A stretch of DNA of 64,000 nucleotides from an uncultured Roseburia sp. (GCA_934309475.1 CAKRDK010000010.1:1-64000); one strand, 5' to 3'. Counted from the stretch's first letter, positions 9,557 through 19,387 are shown. Translations and numbers: made by a program. The notes: a model not told the origin generated them from the letters alone.

Positions 9557-10630
9557 TTAATCTCCAAAGCTGATTCCAATCCGCTTTGCTTCTTTTATCA
9601 TCTGGCAGTCCGGATCAACTGTTTTCAGTTTACCGGCCACCTCGCCAAGCGGCACGCGCTTGGTTTTTCCGTCAATCATCGCTATCATGCAGCCATAATC
9701 TTCATCCATAATTGCCTTTGCTGCCGCAGAGCCAAGTCTGGTGCAAAGCACACGGTCATATGGGCACGGACTTCCGCCTCGCTGGGTATGTCCCGGCACG
9801 GTAACGCGCACTTCCACGCCTACCTCTTTAAAAATCTTGTCCGCTATCTCATAGGATACTGACGGATATTTGGATTTACTCTGTTTTTCCTTATATGCCT
9901 TCTTTGAAAGCGCTGCATCTTCTTTTGAAATTGCGCCCTCTGCCACTGCAAGAATCGTAAAACCTTTTCCCGCTTTCGTCCGCTTATCAATGGCTTCAAT
10001 TACTTTTTCAATATCGTATGGAATCTCCGGAAGCAGAATAATGTCCGCGCCGCCTGCAACTCCGGCATATAACGTGAGCCATCCAACCTTGTGCCCCATG
10101 ACTTCCACGATAAACACGCGGTTATGGGAAGCCGCCGTTGTATGAATACAATCTATGGCATCTGTTGCAATGTTAATCGCACTCTGGAATCCAAATGTCA
10201 CATCCGTACCGTAAATATCGTTGTCGATGGTCTTCGGCAGATGCACCACATTCAGTCCCTCTTCCCGGAGAAGGTTCGCTGTCTTCTCCGTACCGTTTCC
10301 ACCTAAAATGACAATACAGTCCAGTGCAAGGTCTGCGTATGTCTTTTTCATGGCTTCCACTTTATCCAAACCGTTTGCATCCGGTACACGCATCAATTTA
10401 AATGGCTGGCGGGAAGAACCCAGGATCGTTCCACCTTTCGTCAGGATTCCCGAAAAATCCTTTGACGTCAGGAGACGGTAATCGCCGTAAATCAGTCCTT
10501 TGTATCCGTTTAAAAAACCGTAAATTTCCAATTCATCTACATTCTCACTCAGAGCCTTTACAACGCCTCTCATTGCGGCATTCAATGCCTGGCAATCCCC
10601 ACCGCTTGTCAACATTCCGATTCTTTTCAT
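9557..10630 (-). CDS. pfkA: 6-phosphofructokinase
   Basis: A 357-residue glycolytic enzyme phosphorylating fructose 6-phosphate. It has the N-terminal glycine loop as TSGGDCQALNAAMRG, GGNGTEKTA where E. coli has GGDGS, PKTIDNDI with the catalytic Asp pair, and VEVMGHKVGWL. Gly at the position equivalent to E. coli 104 points to ATP use, while Lys at 124 is the residue seen in PPi enzymes; mixed Gly/Lys enzymes are usually ATP-dependent. Asp103, a magnesium ligand in E. coli, is Asn here. The neighbour is dnaX, not pyk. Confidence 0.88.
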   Translation of the reverse strand: MKRIGMLTSGGDCQALNAAMRGVVKALSENVDELEIYGFLNGYKGLIYGDYRLLTSKDFSGILTKGGTILGSSRQPFKLMRVPDANGLDKVEAMKKTYADLALDCIVILGGNGTEKTANLLREEGLNVVHLPKTIDNDIYGTDVTFGFQSAINIATDAIDCIHTTAASHNRVFIVEVMGHKVGWLTLYAGVAGGADIILLPEIPYDIEKVIEAIDKRTKAGKGFTILAVAEGAISKEDAALSKKAYKEKQSKSKYPSVSYEIADKIFKEVGVEVRVTVPGHTQRGGSPCPYDRVLCTRLGSAAAKAIMDEDYGCMIAMIDGKTKRVPLGEVAGKLKTVDPDCQMIKEAKRIGISFGD

Positions 10631-10813
10631 ATCTCTACCAGTCCTTTCCAGCTACGATACACCTCGCAAACTATTCTTTCCTGTAAAATCCGGCAACCAT
10701 TCTAAAACGTTGCCCATTACGATACTTTTTTATTATAATATATTTTAAGTAATTGCGAAACTCTAAATTTATCGAATTGTCTGCACAAAACAGACATCCG
10801 CATAATGTCTTTC

Positions 10814-10841
10814 TTGTTTTTTACCAGAAATATGGTATACT
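10814..10841 (+). promoter_or_regulatory. Promoter of tRNA-Ser
   Basis: TTGTTT (10814-10819) and TATACT (10836-10841) with a 16-base spacer, 33 bases before the mature tRNA start. This is a plausible sigma-A promoter for the tRNA gene. Confidence 0.6.
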
Positions 10842-10874
10842 AAATAAGTATTTTTTATACCGTTTTCTTTATAC

Positions 10875-10964
10875 GGAGTTGTATCGAAGTGGTCATAACG
10901 GGGCGCACTCGAAATGCGTTGGCTTCCGCAAGGGGGCACGAGGGTTCGAATCCCTTCAACTCCG
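10875..10964 (+). tRNA. tRNA-Ser (anticodon CGA)
   Basis: A 90-base class II tRNA. The acceptor GGAGTTG (10875-10881) pairs with CAACTCC (10957-10963), and the discriminator is G. The anticodon stem-loop GCGCA-CTCGAAA-TGCGT gives CGA, reading UCG serine codons. A long variable arm (GGCTTCCGCAAGGGGGC region) and the T-loop GGTTCGAATCC are clear. CCA is not encoded. It lies near dnaX, as serine tRNAs often do, but no SRP RNA is visible. Confidence 0.95.
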
Positions 10965-10966
10965 TT

Positions 10967-11815
10967 CTATTTTTCAAAATGTTGATAATCTTTTACACTG
11001 TTCCAGGAACCACCCCAGGTAAATCCATGCGCTGTAAAAAGCTGATAGCATAAGTCATTTTCGTCTATCTTATAGGAAAATTCTCTGCTGCGGTCAATAT
11101 AATCCAGGGCATTCTGCGGCTGACAAATGGTTGCGTGCGCCGTATTTTTCACATAGGGATTGTAAAGCGGATTCACATCGATTGCAAGTCCATAGCTGTG
11201 CTTGGAAAGTTTTCCGGAACCCGATATATTGCGATAATTGAAGGCTGACGTGTTATTTGCCTCCATAGACGCTTCATCATCCCCGCCGTATTCATCAATC
11301 AGCACCATTTTCTCAATCGGGTATGCCACGCGGTAAAGTTCCTGCATAATCTCTAATACATCTTCGCTGATGGATTCATTCACAATCATTTCGCCTACAT
11401 ATGTATTTCCATTTGTTCCGATATGAAGCACGCGAAGATAACGCAGATTTTCTCTGGAAATCTCGTTGTTTTCCTGATACGACACTCCGTTGATACGCGC
11501 AAAAATATCATCTGTAATTTCTGTTGCATAAAATAACTGTGCCTTTTCTTCCTCGGATAGGTCTGACACATCAACTTCTGTGCCTGCCGGCTGTTGTTTA
11601 ATGTCTGCAACCTGCCGGGCGGTTGTTTGTATGCCGTCTGCCTGCTCGGTGGTGGAGGTATTTTCTGTACTTTGTTGTGTCTGGGCGGATTCTTCCGTCC
11701 GGGCTTCCTGCTCCGATGAGGCACTTTTATGATTGCCTCCCCAGAATACTGCGATTGCAAGAATAGTTATGCTAGTAAATGTTATTAATTTTAGGTTGTG
11801 TATTTTCTTTTTCAT
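10967..11815 (-). CDS. M15-family D-Ala-D-Ala carboxypeptidase-like protein
   Basis: A 282-residue secreted or membrane-anchored metallopeptidase. A signal or anchor helix (about 9-25) is followed by a low-complexity Thr/Gln/Glu spacer to about 75 and an M15 domain from about 120. Metal ligands are visible in SKHSYGLAIDVNPLYNPY (His and Asp) and in the terminal KDYQHFEK. The family cleaves peptide stems of peptidoglycan. The stop lies only 2 bases from the tRNA-Ser 3' end, on the opposite strand. A consensus promoter ends 7 bases before this ATG, so translation is probably leaderless. Confidence 0.85.
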   Translation of the reverse strand: MKKKIHNLKLITFTSITILAIAVFWGGNHKSASSEQEARTEESAQTQQSTENTSTTEQADGIQTTARQVADIKQQPAGTEVDVSDLSEEEKAQLFYATEITDDIFARINGVSYQENNEISRENLRYLRVLHIGTNGNTYVGEMIVNESISEDVLEIMQELYRVAYPIEKMVLIDEYGGDDEASMEANNTSAFNYRNISGSGKLSKHSYGLAIDVNPLYNPYVKNTAHATICQPQNALDYIDRSREFSYKIDENDLCYQLFTAHGFTWGGSWNSVKDYQHFEK

Positions 11816-11822
11816 AGATTGT

Positions 11823-11851
11823 AGTATACGGGTTTCAGCTGATATTTGCAA
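11823..11851 (-). promoter_or_regulatory. Promoter of the M15 peptidase, implying a leaderless mRNA
   Basis: Minus-strand TTGCAA (11846-11851), a 17-base spacer, TATACT (11823-11828). The ATG begins at 11815, seven bases after the -10 box, which is where transcription should start. No Shine-Dalgarno sequence is present. Confidence 0.7.
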
Positions 11852-11854
11852 TGC

Positions 11855-11887
11855 CCGAAAAAAAGCGCCGACCCTGTAAGGGCCGGC
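11855..11887 (-). terminator. Terminator of the chemoreceptor operon
   Basis: On the minus strand GCCGGCCCT and AGGGTCGGC form a 9-pair stem with one G-T wobble, followed by GCTTTTTTTC. Confidence 0.88.
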
Positions 11888-11899
11888 GGTATCTCCATC

Positions 11900-13600
11900 T
11901 TATTGGAATCTGGATGTAATTTCCTGCAATTTTTCTGCTGATTCTTTACAGTTTGTGGTACGTTCAAACGTTTCCGTCGTTAGTGCAACAACATCGGTCG
12001 TCTTTAACGCGATGTCATTGACACCAATTGAACATTCATTAATGTTGCTGCTGATGTCATCGATTGACTCTGCCATTGCTGTGATTCCTGCACGAATTTC
12101 CATAATCTGGTCATTTGCGCTCTTCATGAAAGTCTCTATGCTCTGCGTTGCTTCGCTGTACTCTTCCGAAGAATTCATGAATTGCTCATAGTCTCCCATG
12201 ACATTAACTTTCATGAATTCCAGCGCTTTTTCTAAGCTCTGTGTCAGCACGTCAACCGATTCATTTACATGGCTGGCAATTTCAAGAATATTTGCACTCG
12301 TATTGGTTGACTGATTTGCAAGTTTTGAAATCTCATCTGCAACAACCGCAAATCCTTTTCCTGCCTCTCCTGCACGCGCCGCTTCAATCGATGCATTAAG
12401 GGAAAGAAGGTTTGTCTGCTCTGCGATATCCTGAATAGCAGTTGCAAGGGAATTGATTTTATCAACCTCTCTGGCCCGTATGATTGCCTCCTCAGAATCC
12501 TCCTGAATTTTGGCGAATACTTCTGTAGTTTTATTGCCGGCTTCCTTTGTCGTATTGCAGATTTCATTTGTTTTTTCCATAACCTCCGCCGTGAGCGCGG
12601 TACCTTTTTTGACCTCTTCCGCCACAATCGAAACGCGCTCATTCATATTCTGAATATTAGCGTTGACAGATTCCGCAGATGTTGACGTCTCTTCCATGCT
12701 CGCAGCAAGCTCTTCACTCGTTGCCGAATTGTCGGAAGACGCATCATTTACTTTATTTGAAATACTGTATAAGTTATTGGAATCGTCTACCAGAATGTCC
12801 GAAATGTCATTCAATTCGCTTACGATACCAGACAACTGTGTCTGCATATGTTCCACCGAATCTGCCATAATCCCAATTTCATCATTGGTTTTCGGAATCC
12901 GATGGGCTGTGTTCATTTTCAGTTCTGATATATCATTTATCACATCAGTAAGCGTCGTAATCGGTTTTGTAATTCTGTAAGTAAGGAAATAACCGATTGT
13001 TAGACTCAACACAAGAAGTCCCATCCCTAAAAGAATGGAAATTGTATTAATCGTCGTAATCGGAGCCAGCACATCCGACTCATCTGCCTGTACAACTACA
13101 ATCCAATCATTTACCGTACACATGAACGCAATGTAAACCGGTTTCCCATCAACTTCACTTTTTCTTACATCAGCTGTTGTAATCATTCCGTCATTCTGAT
13201 AGCGGTCTAAGACGTCCTGCACAACCGGGTTATCCTGCACCTGTGTCCCAATTAAATCAGTATCACGGTGATAGAGATACTTGCCCTCCGTATCAATCAG
13301 ATAACAGGTACTCGAATCCATCGTATCAATTCCAACGTTATTTAAAATATACTGCAAACGGACACTCAGATCGTTTCGCTCCGTATCCCCATAAAAACTT
13401 TCATACAGCGTATCAGATGCAGAAATACAGGTATCATACAAATAGCTTTCACACAATTCTGTAATGTTCTTCTCATTTACAATAGACGAAACCACAAGAA
13501 CGGTTGCAATCAAACTCACCGCTGTCGCTGCCAGCATGATAGTTATTTTCCGGCGGATTGTAGAACCCTTTTTTGTTCCCATTTTCTTTACTTTTGCCAT
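11900..13600 (-). CDS. Methyl-accepting chemotaxis protein
   Basis: A 566-residue transmembrane chemoreceptor. It has TM1 (about 20-40), an extracellular Cache-type sensor (about 45-185) containing [15 protein letters not shown]2 (about 188-212), HAMP (about 213-265), and a methyl-accepting signalling coiled coil whose hairpin tip reads [18 protein letters not shown] (about 390-410). No CheR-binding pentapeptide is seen at the C-terminus. AGGAGG precedes the ATG. It follows a solute-binding protein gene by 9 bases, so the pair may sense a ligand through that binding protein. Confidence 0.92.
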   Translation of the reverse strand: MAKVKKMGTKKGSTIRRKITIMLAATAVSLIATVLVVSSIVNEKNITELCESYLYDTCISASDTLYESFYGDTERNDLSVRLQYILNNVGIDTMDSSTCYLIDTEGKYLYHRDTDLIGTQVQDNPVVQDVLDRYQNDGMITTADVRKSEVDGKPVYIAFMCTVNDWIVVVQADESDVLAPITTINTISILLGMGLLVLSLTIGYFLTYRITKPITTLTDVINDISELKMNTAHRIPKTNDEIGIMADSVEHMQTQLSGIVSELNDISDILVDDSNNLYSISNKVNDASSDNSATSEELAASMEETSTSAESVNANIQNMNERVSIVAEEVKKGTALTAEVMEKTNEICNTTKEAGNKTTEVFAKIQEDSEEAIIRAREVDKINSLATAIQDIAEQTNLLSLNASIEAARAGEAGKGFAVVADEISKLANQSTNTSANILEIASHVNESVDVLTQSLEKALEFMKVNVMGDYEQFMNSSEEYSEATQSIETFMKSANDQIMEIRAGITAMAESIDDISSNINECSIGVNDIALKTTDVVALTTETFERTTNCKESAEKLQEITSRFQ

Positions 13601-13609
13601 AATTTCCTC

Positions 13610-14944
13610 CTACTGCGCTTCTTTCTGCTCTGCCCATGACTTTTTCATATTATTAGCAACTGTATTAAAGTCAATTTCACCCTTACAATAGGATAGCAAA
13701 TCCGTTCCAAAGTCATCTTTGAATTTCTGATTCGGAAATGCCGTGAAGTTCCAGCTTACCGAATATTTGCTGTTGTCATTCATATATGCCAGCACTTCTT
13801 TTGCCAATGGATCCGTTGGGCTCTCATCGTCAGAAAATGTACTAAATGGAGAAATGAATCCCAGTTCATTTGTCACATAATTTTTTCCTTCCTCAGAACT
13901 GTAGACCCACTCCATAAATGCTATGGATGCCTTCTGCTGCTCTTCCGAAGCAAGTTTATTCACACATATATAATTCTCTGTACCGATGCATAATCCCTGA
14001 TTCTCCTCGCCAGCTACCCCTGTATAAATTGGGAAAAATTTAACATCATCCTCACTGACAACATTTCCCTCCACTGACGAAATCTGACTCCACGCCCAAT
14101 TTCCATTCTGTACCATTGCACATTTTCCAAGTGCAAATTCCTGCATGGAATCATCCACCGTTTTGGTAGCAAGCTGCGTCCGGTCTGTTACAGAATTATT
14201 GATATATAAATCAAAAATATTTTCATAGTTTGTTCCATATGTAAAGTCTAATGTGTCAGAATCTGAAATTCCTTTATCTTTAAATTCATAATATACCGGA
14301 ATGTTAGCAAGATGTGTCTGCCAGCGCCAGTCTTCACCCGCTGCAAAAGAAGTCGACGCAAAAACGCCCTCTATTCCGAGCTGTTCTTTCATCTGCGTCA
14401 TATCTTCGACAACCTCTTTTAATTTATCATATGTGTTTATCTCATCCATTGATTTGTAAGACGTCGTTTTGGCTCCACTGGAAAAATATTTTTCCATTAT
14501 GGCATTGTTATAAATGATTCCGTATCCCTCCACAACATACGGAATTCCATACACACCGTCTCCATCTTTCACTGCCATATCTTTGTCTAATAACCAGGAA
14601 TAGAGTTCAGTCCCGCTTAAATCAACACAGTAATTTTTCCACGTTTCATAACCAACTGGACCATTAATCTGAAAAAGCGTCGGCATGTCACGCTTTGCAA
14701 TCTCTGCTTTCAGTGTCTGCTCATAGTTTCCACTTGCAGAAGTCAGAATTTTGACCTGCACACCTGTCTCTTCCGTGTATGCTTCTGCAATTTTTTCCCA
14801 GGTATCTGCCGCCTCTGGTTTAAAATTCAGATAGTAGACAGTTGCCTGCTCCTTTTGGGTCTTTCCACATCCCCCAAAACAGGTTACTGCCATGACAATT
14901 GTCAGAAAGACCGCCCCTAATTTTTTGATTTTCATTATACTCAT
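13610..14944 (-). CDS. Extracellular solute-binding lipoprotein
   Basis: A 444-residue family 1 (sugar-type) substrate-binding lipoprotein. The signal peptide ends in a lipobox CFGGC, so the mature protein starts at Cys near residue 26. Features expected for carbohydrate binders include EAYTEETGVQVKIL near 54 and a Trp/Tyr-rich ligand region (GKCAMVQNGNWAWSQI). No permease or ATPase genes are adjacent; the downstream partner is a chemoreceptor. Ligand unknown; a sugar is likely from family membership. The start follows AAGGTGG by 9 bases. Confidence 0.88.
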   Translation of the reverse strand: MSIMKIKKLGAVFLTIVMAVTCFGGCGKTQKEQATVYYLNFKPEAADTWEKIAEAYTEETGVQVKILTSASGNYEQTLKAEIAKRDMPTLFQINGPVGYETWKNYCVDLSGTELYSWLLDKDMAVKDGDGVYGIPYVVEGYGIIYNNAIMEKYFSSGAKTTSYKSMDEINTYDKLKEVVEDMTQMKEQLGIEGVFASTSFAAGEDWRWQTHLANIPVYYEFKDKGISDSDTLDFTYGTNYENIFDLYINNSVTDRTQLATKTVDDSMQEFALGKCAMVQNGNWAWSQISSVEGNVVSEDDVKFFPIYTGVAGEENQGLCIGTENYICVNKLASEEQQKASIAFMEWVYSSEEGKNYVTNELGFISPFSTFSDDESPTDPLAKEVLAYMNDNSKYSVSWNFTAFPNQKFKDDFGTDLLSYCKGEIDFNTVANNMKKSWAEQKEAQ

Positions 14945-15065
14945 GCTCTCATCCCACCTTACTGTATATTCTTCTTTTATAGTACCATGTTTCTACAAGA
15001 TTAGACAAAACTTTTTTCGGTTTTTTTCGTGCTTATTCACTGCTTTTCTTATGAGAATTTTCCGC

Positions 15066-15110
15066 AAAAAAGAGAGCCTGATTCACATAACTATGTGTAG
15101 CGGCTCTCTT
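15066..15110 (-). terminator. Terminator of the small membrane protein gene
   Basis: AAGAGAGCC (15070-15078) pairs with GGCTCTCTT (15102-15110), with an inner CACATA/TATGTG stem. TTTTTT follows on the minus strand. Confidence 0.85.
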
Positions 15111-15119
15111 CCATTTCTC

Positions 15120-15377
15120 CTATTTTTCTTCCACAAAATGATTCCGGCACACCCAGATTCCCTGTACAACGGAAAACACAATAATAAGCGCACATCCAAT
15201 AAAAATCAGCGGTCCTTTCCGGTCTTCCCTGAACCAGTTTTCTACCGCGATGGTGACCCAGAAAAATGCCTGCACGAACTGTGTTCCTGCCTCGAATCTG
15301 TAATCACCCTTATGCCTTGAACGCTGAACCAGCATCGTGACATACACACCTAATACGATACATAATGCAATTACCAT
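15120..15377 (-). CDS. Small two-helix membrane protein
   Basis: An 85-residue hypothetical protein with hydrophobic helices at about 1-18 and 56-75 and a polar middle holding HKGDYRFEAGTQFVQAFFW. AGAGAGGGC precedes the ATG by 7 bases, and a dedicated terminator follows, so it is very likely expressed. I do not recognise the family. Confidence 0.6.
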   Translation of the reverse strand: MVIALCIVLGVYVTMLVQRSRHKGDYRFEAGTQFVQAFFWVTIAVENWFREDRKGPLIFIGCALIIVFSVVQGIWVCRNHFVEEK

Positions 15378-15482
15378 AAATCTGCCCTCTCTTTGCTTGT
15401 TATAACTTCATTTATAGCACAATGATTCTTTCCATTCAACTAAAATCATCTAATCTTAAGAATGGCTTAATCACAATATAAA

Positions 15483-15522
15483 AATTCCTCTTAAGTAAAT
15501 ACATATCTACTTAAGAGGAATT
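15483..15522 (-). terminator. Terminator after the PH-like membrane protein
   Basis: A perfect 15-base inverted repeat (15483-15497 with 15508-15522), 10-base loop, then TTTTTATATTG on the minus strand. It lies 22 bases past the stop of the gene at 15545. Confidence 0.85.
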
Positions 15523-15544
15523 CTATTCGCTTATGATATTTGTT

Positions 15545-16552
15545 TTAATTATAATCCCTGACTAAGAACATCGGCTTAATCGCCATGACCTCGTCATACT
15601 CTTCCTGCTCTACTGCAACACTTGCATTCAGTGCCTTCAAATCTTTTTTCAGCACTTCCAATGCATTAGGGATTGTAGCTGCACGGCCTTCCTGCATAAT
15701 ATCAATCATGCGTTTCAGCACAACCGGATGTGCATACCATGCCGGAAGTGGAAAATCCGGATACTTTTGAATATATGCCTGCATATCATCCACTGCTTTT
15801 TCCAGATGGGACTCAATATATTTCTTGTTGTTCTTTGCTGTCGGAAGCACGTTTGCACTGGAAAACAGAAAGATTGCTGCAAGTCCAAACAAGAGGAAAT
15901 ACATTGCAAATCCTGCGTGTGTTATCAGCGCATAAATGCCATATGCACACGCTGCCACGCCCAAAATGGTAATGCTCAATGCCACCCATTTATAAGCCGG
16001 GTTGCTTCTGTCGTAAACTCTTTTCCGCTTTGCGCCGGCACTGAGCGCAATACTCAGTTCCTCGTTGCGGTTCAGATACTGCATGCAGTCCTCTAACACG
16101 CGAATGTTTTCCTTTGCCTCGTCCGAAATCACCTTTGCTTTCCGGCTGGCGGCACGGAGCTCCTTCTGTCTCAAACGCTTTTCAGCTTCTGCACTGTGAA
16201 GCTTGATTTCCGGATGTGTCTCCTTCACATACGCGAGCAATGAGTCTACATTTTCCTCAAATTTAAAATTGCACTGTTTCTCTTCTCCGTTGTCGTATTC
16301 CACTACAAGATAGGGAATTGTGGCAAAAAGACCTTTTCCGGTGAAACCGCCCTTACTCATGGCGATTCTCTTATAAATTCTTTTTACGGATGCAAACGGA
16401 ATATAATATCTTCTTTCAAAATAGAAACTGTTCAGATAAATTGCTTTTTTGCCGACCCCGCACGGACCAAATTTTCTGCAATTTTTCTTATCCTGTGCCA
16501 GCTCCTCTTTCTCAAGAGACTGCCTTCCAAGGCAACGTGGTTTCCACAGCAT
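15545..16552 (-). CDS. PH-like/two-helix membrane protein
   Basis: A 335-residue hypothetical protein. An N-terminal beta-rich domain (about 30-115) resembles the bacterial PH-like fold seen in membrane sensors, with YYIPFASVKRIYKRI typical of it. A charged helical linker (about 120-175) follows, then two membrane helices (about 188-208 and 214-233) and a soluble C-terminal helical domain. GGAG lies 8 bases upstream of the ATG. It starts 24 bases after cstA ends, so it may be co-transcribed. No function can be assigned. Confidence 0.65.
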   Translation of the reverse strand: MLWKPRCLGRQSLEKEELAQDKKNCRKFGPCGVGKKAIYLNSFYFERRYYIPFASVKRIYKRIAMSKGGFTGKGLFATIPYLVVEYDNGEEKQCNFKFEENVDSLLAYVKETHPEIKLHSAEAEKRLRQKELRAASRKAKVISDEAKENIRVLEDCMQYLNRNEELSIALSAGAKRKRVYDRSNPAYKWVALSITILGVAACAYGIYALITHAGFAMYFLLFGLAAIFLFSSANVLPTAKNNKKYIESHLEKAVDDMQAYIQKYPDFPLPAWYAHPVVLKRMIDIMQEGRAATIPNALEVLKKDLKALNASVAVEQEEYDEVMAIKPMFLVRDYN

Positions 16553-16576
16553 ACGACCAACTCCTTTTCCTCTCGT

Positions 16577-18022
16577 TTAAGCTTCTGCCTTTGCCTGTCT
16601 TCTTGTTGCAAACATGAAGATTCCGAAGAATACAATTGCAAGAATAATACCTGCCGGATAAGCAACTGTCGTGCCAAGGTTCAGACACTCCGGTGCATAG
16701 AAGAAATATGTCATAGACACTGCACTCATAAAGGTTGCAGGAACTGCTGTAATCCAGTAGTTCTTTTTCTCCTTAAACAGGAACATACTTGCTGTCCAAA
16801 GGACGATCATGGCAAGTGTCTGGTTCGTCCAGCTAAAGTATCTCCAGATAACGGTATAATCAAGATGTCCGATAAATGCTCCGACTGCAAGAAGCGGAAT
16901 ACAAAGCATCAGACGTTTTGTATATTTGGACTGATCTACATGGAACCAGTCTGCCAATACAAGTCTTGCGCTACGGAATGCCGTATCACCGGATGTGATA
17001 GGACATACAATTACACCAATCATTGCAAGTGCAATTCCGGCACCGCCCATTGTCTTGGAACATACATCGTAAATTGCTGCTGACTGACCATTTGCAAGGA
17101 TTGCACTAAGTCCTGTGCTGAGTCCGTCTGTCACTTCATAGATAGAACAGCCTGCTGCTGCCCAGATTAAAGCGATAACACCTTCTGCAACCATTGCGCC
17201 GTAGAATACGAAATGTCCCTGTTTCTCAGACTTCATACAACGTGCCATCAGAGGTGACTGTGTCGCATGGAATCCGGATATGGCACCACATGCAACCGTG
17301 ATAAACATAACGCTCCAGATTGGCGTTCCGCTCGGATGCATATTTCTGAAGTTTGACCAGATTTCCGGAATCTGATATTCAGAATGTGTAAAGATACCAA
17401 AGATAACGCCCACTGCCATGACAATCAGACAGATACCGAAAAGCGGATAAATTCGTCCGATAATCTTATCAATGGAAATAAAGGTTGCGATGAAATAGTA
17501 TGCAAGAATAATCCAAAGCCAGAATTCTGTGCTTGTAAGAATTCCTGATACATTTCCGTTCTTAAATAACGTAACAATCAAACCTGCAGGTCCCACCGCG
17601 AAAACGGTACCAACCATAACAAGAAGTACCACACTGAAGATACGCATTACATTCTTCATGAATCCGCCCAGATAGATACCACAGACTTCTGAAATAGAAG
17701 CACCGTCATTTCTCTCTGACAGCATACCGGAGAAGTAATCATGTACACCACCGGCAAAGATGGTACCAAACGTAATCCATAAGAATACAACCGGTCCCCA
17801 TAAGGCACCCTGCATCGCACCAAAGATTGGTCCAAGTCCTGCAATATTCAGCAGCTGAACCAGAAACAGTTTCCACTGCGGCATTACAACATAGTCTACA
17901 CCATCGTTAATCTTTACCGCTGGAGTTTCCCTGTCATCCGGTGCAAATGTGTTCTCAACTACCTTACCATAAATGAAGTATCCGCCTATTAACAAGAACA
18001 GACAAATGAAAAAACTAATCAT
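16577..18022 (-). CDS. CstA family carbon-starvation/pyruvate-type transporter
   Basis: A 481-residue polytopic membrane protein of the CstA family, with roughly 12 or more hydrophobic helices. The conserved N-terminal stretch with MPQWKLFLVQLLNIAGLGPI (about 45-65), FGTIFAGGVHDYFSG and SGFHATQSPLMARC are hallmarks. Characterised members import pyruvate or peptides under carbon limitation; the substrate here is not determined. I set the start at 18022, preceded by AGGGAGG; the frame is open 42 bases earlier without a ribosome site. Confidence 0.9.
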   Translation of the reverse strand: MISFFICLFLLIGGYFIYGKVVENTFAPDDRETPAVKINDGVDYVVMPQWKLFLVQLLNIAGLGPIFGAMQGALWGPVVFLWITFGTIFAGGVHDYFSGMLSERNDGASISEVCGIYLGGFMKNVMRIFSVVLLVMVGTVFAVGPAGLIVTLFKNGNVSGILTSTEFWLWIILAYYFIATFISIDKIIGRIYPLFGICLIVMAVGVIFGIFTHSEYQIPEIWSNFRNMHPSGTPIWSVMFITVACGAISGFHATQSPLMARCMKSEKQGHFVFYGAMVAEGVIALIWAAAGCSIYEVTDGLSTGLSAILANGQSAAIYDVCSKTMGGAGIALAMIGVIVCPITSGDTAFRSARLVLADWFHVDQSKYTKRLMLCIPLLAVGAFIGHLDYTVIWRYFSWTNQTLAMIVLWTASMFLFKEKKNYWITAVPATFMSAVSMTYFFYAPECLNLGTTVAYPAGIILAIVFFGIFMFATRRQAKAEA

Positions 18023-18182
18023 AGCTTTTCCCTCCCTTTTTATGAATTTAATTGTTAACAGCACTGTTTCATAACTTCATTATAGTATTCTCAATTTGAA
18101 ATTCAACGGCTTATTGCTAAAAAATTGACCAATTTTTTATGTAATTTTTGTATAATTTTATAATGTTTATCGTTTTTTCAGA

Positions 18183-19370
18183 CTATTTCGTCATGTCTTT
18201 TTTCGATTTTGTCAAAACAATTCCAACAATTAATAAAATCGGAAAAATAATCGCAGCCAAAATACCGCGCTTTAAGTTCTCGGATGCCACACTTGAGACA
18301 TAACCTACTAAAGTAGGTCCACCGGAACAGCCCAGGTCACCGGCAAGCGCAAGCAGTGCGAACATCGCTGTTCCACCATTTTGCAGAGTGGCGGATGCCT
18401 TGCTGAACGTTCCCGGCCACATAATTCCCACCGACAATCCACAGATGGCGCATCCAACCAAAGACACAACCGGCGATGACGACAGCGAAATACAGAGGTA
18501 GGAAATCATACAGAGCACACCGCTTCCCACCATAAAACGGTCTAAGTCCATGCGGTCACCGAATTTTCCATAGAAAGCTCTGGCACTTCCCATCAGTATC
18601 GCAAATGCCATCGGGCCTGCAAGATCTCCGATTGTCTTGCTGACGCCAAGTCCTTTTTCCGCAAATGTGGATGCCCACTGGCTTACCGACTGTTCGCTGG
18701 CACCGGAGCAGACCATCATAAGCATCAGAATCCAGAACATTTTATTCCGGAATAATTCTTTCATTGTCATGCCGGACTCTCCCTCCTCAATCAGAGGCGC
18801 AATCGGAGAGCCCGTAAATATAACTGCATTTATAATTGGAATCAGCACCCATACACAGGTGAGAATTCTCCAGTTTTCGATACCGAAACAGCGGAAAAAC
18901 AAGGTAGAGAGCAATACAACTCCCACGTGTCCCCAACAATAAAAAGAATGTAACAGACTCATCGCTTTTTCCTTATTGTCGGTCGGACAGCTTTCCATAA
19001 TCGGACTAATGAGCACCTCAATCAGTCCGCCACCTAACGCATAGATAGAAACCGCAATCAGAAGGCCTGCATAAGCATTCGGCAGTAAGTCCGGCAGAAT
19101 AACAAGCCCTAACAGTCCAAGCGCGGATGCAATGTGTGCAATGAGAATGGAGGTCTTATATCCAATCTTATCCACAAAACCGGTCGATAACAGGTCTACA
19201 ATCAACTGAATTCCAAAGTTGATGGTGATAAGTGTGGTAATCTGACTCATCGGTATTCCATAGGTACTTTCAAAAGTCAAAAACAGTAACGGTACAAAAT
19301 TGTTTACAATTGCCTGAACGATATAACCGATAAAACAGGCATACATTGTCTTCTGGTAATTCTTCTGCAT
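18183..19370 (-). CDS. MFS transporter in the THF-riboswitch operon
   Basis: A 395-residue major facilitator with about 12 helices. Loop motifs such as DKIGYKTSILIAHIASALG (between helices 2 and 3) and GDRMDLDRFMVGSGVLC support MFS membership. AAAGGAG lies 10 bases before ATG 19370, so the longer open frame that overlaps folT is not used. It begins 17 bases after folT and has no visible terminator between, so it should be under the same THF riboswitch. That points to a folate, pterin or related substrate, but this is inference. Confidence 0.85.
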   Translation of the reverse strand: MQKNYQKTMYACFIGYIVQAIVNNFVPLLFLTFESTYGIPMSQITTLITINFGIQLIVDLLSTGFVDKIGYKTSILIAHIASALGLLGLVILPDLLPNAYAGLLIAVSIYALGGGLIEVLISPIMESCPTDNKEKAMSLLHSFYCWGHVGVVLLSTLFFRCFGIENWRILTCVWVLIPIINAVIFTGSPIAPLIEEGESGMTMKELFRNKMFWILMLMMVCSGASEQSVSQWASTFAEKGLGVSKTIGDLAGPMAFAILMGSARAFYGKFGDRMDLDRFMVGSGVLCMISYLCISLSSSPVVSLVGCAICGLSVGIMWPGTFSKASATLQNGGTAMFALLALAGDLGCSGGPTLVGYVSSVASENLKRGILAAIIFPILLIVGIVLTKSKKDMTK

Positions 19371-19387
19371 AAAAATGCTTTCTCCTT

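Noticed and set aside
7964..11000. Search for an SRP RNA (ffs) next to dnaX and tRNA-Ser
   Set aside because: No GNAR-capped SRP-like hairpin was found; pfkA occupies the usual position.
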